The notes below the pieces were generated by a model, which saw only the letters and a list, made by a program, of their open reading frames with translations, was not told where the DNA came from and ran no database searches. A stretch of 64,000 nucleotides of DNA, taken from Plantago ovata (Eukaryota > Streptophyta > Magnoliopsida > Lamiales > Plantaginaceae). Both the position numbers and the translations under genes were made by a program. Shown here one piece after another: positions 35,901 to 47,934 of the stretch. Position 1 is the stretch's first letter, and every line of letters starts with the position of its first letter. Location: assembly GCA_028274465.1 (NCBI GenBank), contig CM051457.1, positions 48,268,362 through 48,332,361 on the forward strand. The letters are read 5' to 3'.

Positions 35901-35971
35901 GCTGTGGCCGGAGGGAATTGAAACCGGGTGGTGACGATGATGATACTCACTACATTCAACTCGGCCACAGC
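35901..35971 (-). repeat. tRNA-like inverted repeat, copy 7
   Basis: Nine-base arms GCTGTGGCC/GGCCACAGC remain, with the B-box slightly changed (GGTTTCAATTCC) and the centre diverged. It lies 814 bp from copy 6. Confidence 0.7.
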
Positions 35972-36526
35972 TCTTTAATCGTTTATTGTTGATAACATTT
36001 GATACTGGTACTTGATTTAATATGAATTTACGTTCAATACTCGAAGTCGAATTTTTCAAATTTGTGGAATACGCATAGGGCGTAGACCTTCCATCTTTAA
36101 AGAATTGTTTAAATAAAGCAATGTGTTTAACTACACGCTTGACACAAATTATGGTATTGATTCAATTTTCTTTCTGTATTTACAACACTCGAATTTTAAA
36201 GGATTTTGTGGTTATTGAATCCTCGGTTAGTATCTTCCTAAATATTGTTTTAATTGCTTCAAAGTCTGCATAATCAATTCAATTATTCTTTTGCATTTTT
36301 TAGACTTCATATTCGTTCCAACTTATATACGGAAACGATATATATGTCAAAACTAATATATGTGCAAAAAAGGAACGATATATATTCCCAAAAAAACGAT
36401 TAAATATACTAACGATATATATCCCAAAAAACTCACTATATATATGCGCTTGCATCTCAGACTCTAATGCAAAATCTTAAGCATACGATTTTGTTATCAG
36501 TCGAACAAAAAAAAAAGAGAAAAAAG
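35972..36526. other. Upstream region of the RPA1-like gene
   Basis: AT-rich, with repeated 'ACGATATATAT' phrases near 36330-36430 and TATATATATGCG near 36440. It probably holds the promoter and leader of the gene that follows. Confidence 0.45.
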
Positions 36527-39090
36527 ATGAATCCAATTGCTCTCAAGGATATTTGTAAGGACATGTAGGGTGTCGAGCTTTTCACCGTCACCGTTAAGGT
36601 TATCAAGCTTTGGAATTCGTTGGATACAAACAAGAACCCACTCGGGGTTGAGGCTATTTTAGTTGATAATGAGGTGATTATTATTATGCGTTCCTTTATG
36701 GTGTTCTGTCGTTTGTAGTAACAACACTAATTTGTGGTTTGTTTTAATCATATAGGGCACCTTGATTCAAGGCACGTCTTCGAAGAGAATGTTGAAGTTT
36801 TTAACCAAAAGGCTTAAGGAGGGAGAAACATATAGAATCAGTAAGTTTGTTGTGGAGGAAAATACTCCACCAAAGTATCAGAAGGGGAGGGTCAATCACG
36901 GGGCAGGGCTCGTGATGTGTTATGGTGCTGAAGTTACCCAGTGTAGGCCGGATCTCAGCTTTCTGACTAACGGTATCAATTTGGTTGCTTATCGTGACAT
37001 CAACGATTCTGATCCACAGTTTTATGTTGGTGAGATGTTCTACTTAGCCATATCTTAATTTGTTTAGTAGTAAAAATTACATATGTATATGTCATTTCGA
37101 AAATTTATACTTATTGATTTGCATGTTCAATATTCTTTTTAAATTTTATGTGTATGCTGTGGTGCTCCAATATTTTCAAATGTATATGTACCGTATTTTT
37201 TTGGTCGTTTAGCTCATGAATTTCTAATTTGTACACTCTTGCAATCTATCACATCCTTTTAGTCAATCAATATTATACTTTGTTTATGAGCTCCTCACCT
37301 CCTCCCTTCCTATATCATACAGATGTTATTGGACAAGTCACGAGTAGAAGTGATGTTACCTTTGTCGAGAAGATGCGTGCTCGCAAAATTGATGTTGAGC
37401 TTCGAAACGATAGGTACCTATTTTAGTATAAATACAGTATACTTTAATAGCTGATATGTTGTTTTCTAGCTTACAAATATATTTTTATTTTTTATAGCAA
37501 TGTCACTATTAAGGCTGTGCTATGGGAGTCTTATGCTGATAGGATCATTGAGTTGGCCCCTGCTAGCGGAAATGTTGAGCCGGGAATTGTTATTATTCTT
37601 CAATTTGCTCTTAAGAATTCATATTTTAGTAAGTAAAAAGTCTTTCTAACCCATGCGCTGATTCATTTACGGATTTATAAGTTAATGATTTATGAGTTCA
37701 AATTTTATGTCAAAACAGATGAGACACGTGTTCAAACCGCTTATCATGCAACCAAGCTTTACATCAACGCTGATCTTCCTGAATTCCATGAGTTCAACAT
37801 AAAGTGAGTTAATTTGTAGTTTACATGAAGTTAAATTGATATCTTATATCTTTCCTATCTAATGTCGAGTTTCAATTGTTTTAGGAAAAAGGACAATGAA
37901 GGTAATTCGGTCACGTATCTGACTGCTGACCCTAGGTCATTAAGACCTGATGAGTGGCTCAACATGGACATGCACATGACTGCTAGGCAAATTAAGGATT
38001 GCACGACGGTATGTTATATTAGGTTTGAGTGAAGATGTACAATATCATTTATAATTTTTTGAGTAAAACTTATGAAGTAAATTTGGTTTGGACAGGCTGG
38101 TTCCTACATCACCTTTGTTTGCTTTCAAAAGGTTGATGAGATGTCTCCTTGGTACTAAATGTCGTGCTCTTCGTGCAATGGAAATGCGAAGAAGTCTCAA
38201 GTTGGTGAACCGTGCAATAGCATCAAGTGTGCTGGTCAACCAATCAAAGCTCTCATTCCCAAGTAATCTCCTTCATCAAGTTTATATAACAGTTTCCATA
38301 TACTTATTGAATCAATTGATTTATGATCTAAATTTTTATTTATTATCAAATATAGGTTCCGAGTGAAATTCATAGCTAGAGGTGCTAAGGAAGAGAGAAT
38401 TTACGTTGTTGTGTTTGAAGAAATGACGATGAAGTTTATCAAGAAAACATGCCAGCAGGTTTATGATGAATGGAAAGAGGTATATTTATTCCATCTATAT
38501 ATCTATATTTATCTATAAGCATTCAAGAGCGTGTTTGTCATTTTATTTGATATGTCCCTCAAACAGGAGGATGATGAGGATATAATACCAATGGACTTCT
38601 CCGTGATGCTGCACCGTGATTACCTTACTAAAGTGAGAATCACGGAGTATAACTTGAAGGGTGACAAGTTTAAAGAGTTTAACATTGATGTGATGACCGA
38701 TGATGCTGATATTCTCAGGGAGTACGTTAGCATTAGCATTGAGGTATTTTCTGTTGTCATTCGTAGAATAAAACGAATTATTATTATTATGGAAAATTAG
38801 TATTATTGTTAATGCTATGATTATCTTATTATGAGATGTTTCAATATCCTAACTCTATGTTTTATTCTCTAATATACCAGAATGGCGTGTCCGGTGTTAA
38901 GTACAATTCGGTTGTACGGAAGGGCAAGGAAAAGGTGGTTCTAGATGGACCTGAAAATGCTAGCAATGATACTGAAGGGTTCGTCACACCTTGCAAACGT
39001 ACTTCGTCTTCTGATAGTGATGATGAGGATGTCAACACTGGTACTCAGAAATCGAGCAGCAGGATTAAGGCTATAAAAATGGAGAAATAA
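36527..39090 (+). pseudogene. Helitron RPA1-like single-strand DNA-binding protein, two nonsense codons
   Basis: Plant Helitrons often carry RPA70-like genes thought to bind single-stranded DNA during rolling-circle transposition. Ten exons join in frame with GT-AG introns: 36527-36673, 36756-37029, 37323-37413, 37498-37628, 37719-37803, 37885-38008, 38096-38273 (approx.), 38356-38479, 38567-38743, 38881-39090. The product has successive OB-fold regions, e.g. FLTKRLKEGETYRISKFVV and PRSLRPDEWLNMDMHMTARQ, and a C-terminal zinc site (CSSCN...CNSIKC) followed by the last OB fold. TAG at 36566-36568 lies 13 codons after the chosen ATG, and TAA at 38156-38158 lies directly before the zinc site. 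It is likely dead unless the gene starts downstream and the second stop is bypassed. Confidence 0.8.
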
Positions 39091-40333
39091 TTTTTTTCTT
39101 CGTAATTTCCCTTTGAACTTATATTGAACAATTTGGTGTTTATGGTTTTAAGTTGGACATGTTTGTTTAAATTTTGTTTTTGGACTGATTTGATATTGCG
39201 TCTATATGGTCATGTTGAACCATATCATTTTGGATATTGCTGTTGATTTGCTATTTTTTATCACCCATTTTTCGTTTTGAAGTAGTATATGGCCATGTCG
39301 AGGTTGCAATGATACGTCATTTTTCAATATTTGTATTTCTATGTTTTGTTTTCTCTCTTTTTTCTTTTTTTATGCAGGTGAGGTCGATTGCAGTCTATGT
39401 CAAGTCGTTAAGGAATCATATAATCTACGCTATTGTTTGATATGGTGGTGTTGAAGTTGCACAGACTTGAGACTTTGGAGTTGTTTTTTAGCATTGAATC
39501 GATGAAGTTGGAGAACCCTTATGTTATTGAATTTGAGTTGTATTCGAATGTTAAATATGATTTAGTTAAATTTTAATTATGTATTATGCACTTTGAAATT
39601 GAATAAGACTTTTACTTTGTAAATTGATGGTGGAAGTTCTTTTTTTGTGTCTTATGATCACGTTAATTTGGAATAATTAAAAGCTTATGATACGTTGGTA
39701 AAGACTTCTTGGAACTAACATTGTTCCATTGAATCGTTGTATTGATCTTTTATTGACAATATATAATTCGTACATAACGAAAGTTCTTTTACTAATTCTT
39801 ATGCACATATATGGATTTTCATTAATTCTTAAGCATATCCAATGTTCGATTTTTATGAGCTTCATAACTTATGAAAGGTCTTTAAATTATATTACTCGAT
39901 AAGAAGCAGCGTAATTCGCAAAACAATGTTATTTATTAACATCATACGTACACAAGACCGGACATATAAGTAAATCAGGATTTCAAAAATAATTATTGGT
40001 TACATATTCAAAGATCACTCGGATTTGATAGATCATTTTTACACCCGGATAATTTTTCATGCAATGTTTGATTTGATATTATTCGATGTTGATTATTTCC
40101 GAATCTACTATATACTTAGCATATATACTCGCGTGCATATTCCAAGATTTGCAAAGTAATTTTAGTAAGTAGCAATAGTAATTATGCTTGTGTTTATTAT
40201 TCAGTATATATGACATATTTAGAATCGAAAATGTCAATATCAGATCTGTTTGTGTGTATAGATCATTGATAGACGGATATATTTCTCTAAATTGTTTTCT
40301 TCTCTTAATCAGTTTATGCATACAGGTTTCTCC
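39091..40333. other. Spacer between the RPA-like and Rep-helicase genes
   Basis: AT-rich, T-run containing sequence with no recognisable gene. It should contain the terminator of the first gene and the promoter of the second. Confidence 0.5.
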
Positions 40334-42568
40334 ATGGATACTAATCGCAAGACGTCCAATTGTAATGATAGGTGAATCTATACTCGAAATACTGAAAATA
40401 GTTATGATGCAACTTCTCATTTGAACAATGCTAATGGAGTTTCTGATGGTGTGATTCCGAATAAGAGGCCAAGAGGCAATGGTGTTAGGAACTTATCACC
40501 ACTTAGTGATATTACAAACGGTATGTGATTATGTCTCATATAAATTGTTCTTGCTGAAATTTTGATTATGTCTCATAAATTGTTTGATATCTTTTCCAGC
40601 TACTCCTTTCAATTCTAACGTAATTCATAGAAGTGATTATGTTGATTCTAATCATTTTCCGAGACATCTTTCGCTACCCTCTATCATAATTGTACTCAAG
40701 ATAAGAATCAAATTATCTCATCACCGGTCCCTGGTAAGTCTGAAATTATGATTATGTCTCATATACTGTTTGTTCGATTTTTCAGCTAGAAAATGATGCT
40801 AATCGAGTAGTGTTTGCTTTTGCTCCGACTCTAATTATATTGTCACTTTGATTTTGACAACAGCTTCTATAATAGAAGCAGGGAGCAATTCGAATACAAA
40901 TTCAACACGCAAAGTCACTAAATCTAAAAAAAGGTTAAGAGTGAATGATAGCTTATCGCCGCTTAGTGACGTTACAAACGGTATATTTTTCACATTGGCA
41001 ATACTCCACATTGTGTGTTGTTCTGGATAAGATTTGGATTATGTCTAATGTATTGTAAGTTTGTTTGTTTTTTAGTTAAATTGGTCGATGTTCATGTGAG
41101 TAGTAGTATTGACTACGTCAATACTCTTGGAGGTTCGTTGAGACATCTATCTCAATCTTCCGTCAACACTGTTACTCAAGATGAAAATCGAATTAACTCA
41201 TCGTCCATTGTTGGCACTGGTATGATAATATCATTTCATTTTACTTCTCACGTATGATATTTTTTATATTATTGAATGTCTTTAATTAGTAGTAGCATGT
41301 TCAGCGCTTAATGGGATTCCAATAACTTGATTTTGACATTCGTGGATCTATAGCAAGTTCGATGTACGGGGCAACACCGAATTTGAAGGCCAATTCATCC
41401 GGACATGTTATTACTCCGCAATATTACAATCCTACACAACCGCATGGAATTCCATATAATGTCACACGGCCCTCTTTGCCTCCACCGCCAGGTTACGCTC
41501 CTATATCCGTAGGTACTTTTCCTTTACAATATCCTATATCAAGTGTCCTCCTTGACAACTGTTCAAGTCCTGGTGTGGTTGGATCCACTAATGTTCAAGC
41601 TTCGGTTGCTTCTAAGTCTTCCTTACCGTTTGTTCGCCACCACAATTCCCCGTACCCTGGCCCTATTACGCCAACATGTAGGGCCACGCCTTCACATGAA
41701 CCTGTGCAGTTCTTTATACTCGAGAGTTCTCCAGAGAGCTCTCCGGATGAAGTTAATACTGTTATATCTCCGCGAAGCCACGTTACCAATGGTAATTAGT
41801 TGTTACTGATCACTCACAATGGAATTCTACGTGTATATATATATATATATTACTAAATTATATATTTTAGTAATTCAAATGTATTGTTGATGTTGTAGGA
41901 AATACTTTTTTCCATGGTTCTCTGTCTTCTACGCCCTGCGCTCCTAAGAGAAGATCTGTGCTAGATGTAGAGGTACTTCAGAGCCTAAGGAGAGATATAG
42001 CACATGAGATGAGAAGTATCGATGTGGTATCAACCGACAACGGTAAATTTAATTGGGAATTTAATATGATCTCTATAATTATACTCATCTTATTCTATCT
42101 TCATCGTGATTTCTAACAATTGTATTTAAAGGTACATCCGACAAAGCTTATAGAGCAGTGACGAAGTTCAATAGACTCAATAGACGGACTGTTCGACAGA
42201 ACAAACGCATGTTGACATCACGTCCGAACCAGCTCATTTCTTATAGTGAGCCTAATCTTCAATACGGTAAGCCAAATAATTTTGTATTAGCATGTTGCGT
42301 TTAATCTTTTAAATTTGGTCTCATCGATATTTTTATATTGTAGGTATTACTGCACCGGTTGAGATTAACCATTGTTTGGAGATATATAATTTACGAATAG
42401 ATATGCTTCTTGATAAATATACAATTAAGTTGATTAGAGGTGTATCGCTAGACATTCCAGAGTCTTCTTCTGCTACTGTTGCAAGGGAAAAACGTAAAGT
42501 AGCAATGGTTCGCAATAGAAAGAAGAATGAGTTGATAGCTAGACGGACTGTTGGTGTTGATGTTGTTG
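40334..42568 (+). pseudogene. Helitron Rep-helicase, N-terminal exons
   Basis: Low-complexity N-terminal exons. The phrase RNLSPLSDITN (about 40485-40520) recurs as DSLSPLSDVTN (about 40950-40980), an internal repeat. A proline-rich exon (41362-41799) and a basic exon (42350-42568; REKRKVAMVRNRKKNELIAR) follow. A TGA at 40373-40375 is in frame with the first ATG, so either the start is later or the gene is broken. The exon limits here are only partly certain. Confidence 0.6.
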
Positions 42569-42656
42569 GTAAAGATATGCACTCTAATATGTTTCATTTT
42601 CATAATGCTTATTCACGTTTTAGTATATTTATAAGTTGTTCTTATCATGCATTCAG

Positions 42657-45600
42657 CGTATGAGGATTTGGGTGATCCAACATATAAGTGTCCATTTTGT
42701 GGTGCTCTAATGTGGTTTGCCGAAAAGGTGAAAAATTCATCTAATGGAAATCCTGAATTCAGTCTGTGTTGCAACCGTGGTAAAGTTCAGTTGCCGCGCG
42801 TACGACCTCTTCCTAGGCTGCTAGATGATCTTTTACATGGAAGGCACGTGGATAGTCAAAATTTTATTGACAACAACCGTGATTACAACATGATGTTTGC
42901 TTTTACTTCTATGGCTGGGCATCAAGATACGTCGGTCAATGATGGACGTGGTCCGTATACATATCGTCTTGGCGGAAGTAATTATCATTTGGCGGGTAGT
43001 TTGTTGCCGCCAGAAGGAGAATCACCCAAGTTTGCACAGTTATACATGCATTGTGGTGAGGATGAGGTGAAAGATAGAATTAGTGCCCAAAGGTAAATTT
43101 GTTTGTCATTGCAATTAGCCAATTTATCATTTTAGTTTATTTTATTTCTTGGTAGTATGACTTATCTCATTTGTTTCACTCATTGACCAGCAATTTTATT
43201 CTTTTTGATTGTGTAGTAAGAATCGTAAATCTCGGGCGATTGATTCCGTTGTATCCGACCTTAAGGAAATGTTAGATGAACATAACATCCTGGCTAAGAG
43301 TTTTCGTATGGCTGCCGAACGTTTCGAGGTCGATGGTAATAGTAATGTGCGATTAAGGCTCATTGGTAAGAGAACACGTGATGGGAGGATGTATGATCTA
43401 CCGACATGTAATGAAGTTGCTGCACTCATTGTTGGTATGAGATTCTTTTGTTTGACCATCCTTGAATATATAGGATTTATTACGGCTTTTTTGTTTCGTA
43501 CTGGAAAATCACAATATGTACATAGAGTGTCAATTTAAATTTTGATATTCACAAGCTGTTAATACTATTTCAGGTAATGACGAGATGGAAATGGAACCCC
43601 GTGATATAATTCTTGAAGAATGTGATAATAATCTCGTATATCAGAATTGCATGCTAAGTATCTTCCATTACAATATCCTTTATTGTTTCCTTACGGAGAA
43701 GATGGATATCATACGAAGATCAAGCTTCATGATCGTAGTACAATTAAGAGAGAGCATATAACCCCTAAGGAGTTTTTGTGCTATAAGATGTTTGACCGTG
43801 AAGACGATGCTCAAACAATTCTTATGGGTAGGAAGCTATACCAACAATTCTTGGTTGATGGATACATGATGATGGAGTCCCAACGATTATCTTTCATTAC
43901 AAGAAATCAAAAATTATTGAGGGCAGATAATTATAAGTCGATTGAGGATGCTATTCGAAGAGGAGACATTGATCCGACTGATGAGGCTTCGATGATAGGT
44001 AAACGGTTGGTGTTGCCTTCGACATTTGTCGGTGGTCCTAGGTATATGGTCCAGAATTTTCAGGACACCATGGCAATATGCAAAAGCTTGAAGTATCCTG
44101 AATTGTTTATTACGTTCACGTGTAATCCTAAATGGCCTGAGATTACACGCTTTGTTCAAGAAAGGGGACTGAGACTAGAAGACCGGCCGGATATAGTATG
44201 CCGTGTTTTCAAGATGAAGTTGGATCAGCTAATTAAGGACTTGAAGACTGAAAATATATTTGGAAAGGCAATAGCAGGTACCGTTTTGTTTATATATTTT
44301 TATGGGAACATTAATGGAACAGTTTATATATGTGTTATGTGTATTAATAACATATATCGTTTTCCTATCATTTGCAGTTGTCTACACGGTTGAGTTTCAG
44401 AAGCGTGGTTTACCACATGCCCATATTCTACTGTGGATAGACAGGAATGATAGGTCCTTGGATGTGAGTGAAATTGATAATGTTATTTGTGCGGAGATAC
44501 CGGACAAGGAACTTAAACCGGATTTGTATAAAGCCGTATCGGAGTACATGGTACACGGACCATGTGGTGTGCTGAACCAGAATTCTCCGTGTATGGATAG
44601 AGACAAGAGGAAATGCACAAAGAAATTTCCCAAGTCGTTTAATGAAAGAACGACATTTGATGATAATGGATATCCCGTTTACAGGAGGCGGGATACTGGT
44701 GCCACGATAATTAAGAATGGTATTGAAGTGGACAATAGGTAAATCTACATTACTTTATATTAACATTTTTTTTTATCATATGTTTATATAGTTGGATCAG
44801 TGATTCGTGATCTAAATTTACAGGTACATTGTCCCGTACAATCCTTACTTATTGATGAAATATCAAGCCCATATTAATGTTGAGAGGTGCAACTCGACGA
44901 ACTCAATCAAGTATCTCTTCAAGTATGTCAATAAGGGTGTTGACAGGTGCGGTGCAAAGATTATGGTTGAGAATGAGGTTAAGGATTATGTGGATTGCCG
45001 TTATATATCTGCTTGTGAAGCAGTATGGCGTTTGTTGGGATATCCCATTCACTATCGAGATCCTCCCGTAGAGCGTTTGCCATTCCACTTGGAAGGTGAG
45101 CAGACAATGTGTTTCAAAGACGGTGACTACATTCCGGATTCGAAAGAGAAACAAACTGTTGCACATTCAAAATTCCTTGCTTGGATGGATTTCAATAAAA
45201 AACACCCTGAGGCCCGAAAGTATTTGTATGCGGAGTTTCCACAGCATTACGTGTACAGTATTCCTGAGCGCGGGTGGAAGGATAGACAGCAATCAAGGAG
45301 GAAGATTGGTAGGATTTATCATGTTCCCCCTGGTACTGGTGCTTTATACCATCTCAGGATAATGCTGAATCACATAAGGGGTGCTACCTGCTTTGAAGAT
45401 TTGAGAACGGTGAATGGTGTTGTCTATGAAACGTACCGTGACGCTTGCTACGCACTAGGGCTGCTTGATGATGATGCTGAGTATATTGATGGCATTAAGG
45501 AGGCATTCTTTTGGGGTGGGGGTTACTACCTTCGTCAGTTGTTTTCCATGCTTCTTATGTCTAATAGTATGTCTGGACCAAAGCATGTTTGGGAGAACAC

Positions 45601-45659
45601 TTGGATGTATTTATCGGATGATATAATCATACGTATGCGGAATCAGTTTAACAATCCAG
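42657..45659 (+). pseudogene. Helitron Rep (HUH nuclease) region, one frameshift
   Basis: Rep nicks and joins DNA strands for rolling-circle transposition. Exons: 42657-43092, 43217-43434, 43574-44277, 44378-44738, 44824-45659. The first has the N-terminal zinc-finger-like YKCPFCGALMW...CCNRGKVQLP. Then come YLPLQYPLLFPYGEDGYH, ELFITFTCNPKWPEI, the HUH motif GLPHAHILLW (about 44408) and the two-tyrosine motif KYLFKYVNKG (about 44909). Within exon 43574-44277 the frame of RDIILEE (43600 on) differs from that of LPLQYPLLF (43647 on) with no room for an intron, so there is a frameshift near 43640. Confidence 0.85.
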
Positions 45660-45736
45660 GTACGTATGTGGTGTGAGATATTTTATCGGTTTTACTTGAT
45701 ATTTTTTTATTATTATTAACACGTCGTACAATGTAG

Positions 45737-46660
45737 ATTTGCAACTGAGTGAAGAACAACGGAAACAACTTGCTCTTTCTGCAATTCAGGACATCCTGAA
45801 GAAGAATGGGTGCAGTTTGGATCAATACGAAGGTATGAAACTTCCGGATAATGTTGTCGTTGGTGATGGATTGAACAAGTTAATTGCCGAAGAGATGACA
45901 TATGATTTGCATGAATTGCAAGCTGAGCATGCCAAGTTGTATCCGTGTTTGACGGACGAACAAAAGAATAATTATCAAATGATCATGGATGCTATTGAAT
46001 TAAAAACAGGTGGTGTGTTTTTCGTCTATGGTTATGGTGGTACGGGCAAGACGTTCCTCTGGAGAACATTATGCTCAGCTATTCGTGGTCGAGGTGATAT
46101 TGTCCTTCCAGTTGCTTCGAGTGACATTGCCTCTCTTCTCCTTCCTCGGGGCCGTACTGCGCATTCTAGATTTAGTATACCTATAGAGGTTGATGAGACG
46201 ACCATGTGCAGCCGAATAACTCCGACCAGCGAGTTGACCGCGTTGATAAAACGCTGCAAGTTGATCATATGGGATGAAGCTCCCATGACAAATAAGTTTT
46301 GTTTTGAGGCTCTTGATAGGAGTTTGAGGGATGTTATTAGAGGTCCGGATGGTTTGACGAACGCTAAACCGTTTGGTGGAAAGGTTATTGTGTTTGGTGG
46401 TGATTTCCGTCAGATTTTGCCCGTCGTACCCAAGGGTAGCAGGCATGATATTGTCCATGCAACACTATGTTCTTCTAACCGTATATGGAGATATTGCAAG
46501 GTGTTGAATCTCACGAAGAACATGCGATTGCAGGTTAGTATATAATTTGTACTTCATTATCATTTGTGTTCTGTTGTATTTAGTTTCTTAGTGTTTATGT
46601 TTATTGTTGTAGTCTGGAAGTTCAGCTGAGGAAGTTGCTAATATAAAGGAGTTTGCTGAT
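45737..46660 (+). pseudogene. Helitron PIF1-type helicase, first part
   Basis: It continues from Rep by a spliced junction (45659 to 45737). It contains Walker A GYGGTGKT (about 46030-46055), the DEAP Walker B (IIWDEAP near 46265) and GGDFRQILPVV (near 46398). An intron at 46534-46612 is followed by a short exon ending at the gypsy insertion (46660). The coding sequence resumes at 53086 in the same frame once one CTGAT copy and the insertion are discounted. Confidence 0.9.
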
Positions 46661-47934
46661 TGATGAACGGAGATTTGTCAGGTCTCGATTCAGCAAATAA
46701 TATTTGTTATTTTAGCCAAAGGCAATCCACAACTACAACGAAAATCGTAGTGTAGTAGTAGAATGACTCGAGTGTCGTTCTCTCAGGACTATAATAGCTT
46801 TATCAAATCTAATTAAGAATATAAAACAGCAAATAGAAAGCAATAGGGGTTTTCAAGCAGATAATGGAGATTGGTGATAGTATGGTCCTTCTTAACATAA
46901 TGGGTCGATAATCATGCATAAATTCCTCGGTCTTGCATAGAGATCTTTGAATCAATCTTGTGTCATGTTGCAAGTATTAAGCACTACGAAGATAATTTGG
47001 TCTGACTAGTCAACAACGATTGTCCTAATGTGTTCCGTAATTATTCAACGATACGAAGATAATTGGTCTGATGGTCGACTAGTGTCCATGCGTGCATAAT
47101 AATCAATACAACATACGAGAATTTTGGTTGCAACTGATCAGCGAAATAAAGCAATGACACGGAGTATAATGCGCGATATAGCCATTAGCATGATTATCTT
47201 CCCTCGCTAAGAATTCACATACTACCACCAACGATAAGTTTAGCTACTCATAATAGGCATGCAATCAATAGCAATCATAGAAGAAAACATATTGAAAGAA
47301 GAATAAAATAAGTAGATAAAAACTGTAAGATACAAAGTTACCGAAGGTTGTCAATCTCCGGATGATTGCGATCCTACGCGCTCCAATCTACTATGAAAAA
47401 GTATCCCCTAAGCTATGGAACTCCCAGGACAGGCCCCGGGAAGTTCCTACCTAAAACTATTGAGAGAGGTGAGAAAGTAGGCTTGGAAAGATATGATTTT
47501 CGGAGAAAAAACTGAGCTCTATATATAGGCCCCGAAATATTCCCGGGCGGTTCGCCCCGTGCTCCGGCGGTTCGCCCCAGAGGTTTTTCGCGGAATTTCC
47601 GCGTTTTCGACGCGTTTTTGGATTTCTTCACCTTTTCGGACTTGGTTTATGACTTCTAGTAGCCTTCTAACCTCCAGATTCGGCCCCTAGACTCCAAATC
47701 CTATCCGGAAACCTTCAGATACTCCAAATAGGCTTCTGGAACACCAATTCCTTGTAGACTTCAATATAAACGCCCCGAAATCTCTGAATTTCAGCCAAAA
47801 CCTGTAAAATAAAATCTAAAGGGAAACGTGACACTATTCTAATAAAATGTACTAAAATATAGCTAAATTATCATAGAGGATAGCTAAAATAGGTGAAAAA
47901 GACTCGAATGAAAGTGTAAAATACACATTCATCA
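46661..47934 (-). repeat. 3' LTR of the gypsy element
   Basis: Plus-strand ends TGATGAACGG and ACATTCATCA. It carries two GGCGGTTCGCC-type palindromes near 47544-47580 next to a TATATATAGG box (47521-47530 on plus). Confidence 0.9.

Noticed and set aside
42657-46660. Viral or bacterial rolling-circle replication module
   Set aside because: HUH Rep fused to a PIF1-type helicase, with an RPA-like gene and a CTAG hairpin end, is the plant Helitron pattern.
47413-47631. 72-residue minus-strand frame, identical at 52560-52778
   Set aside because: It is the LTR palindrome and TATA region read as protein; conservation is explained by the two LTRs.
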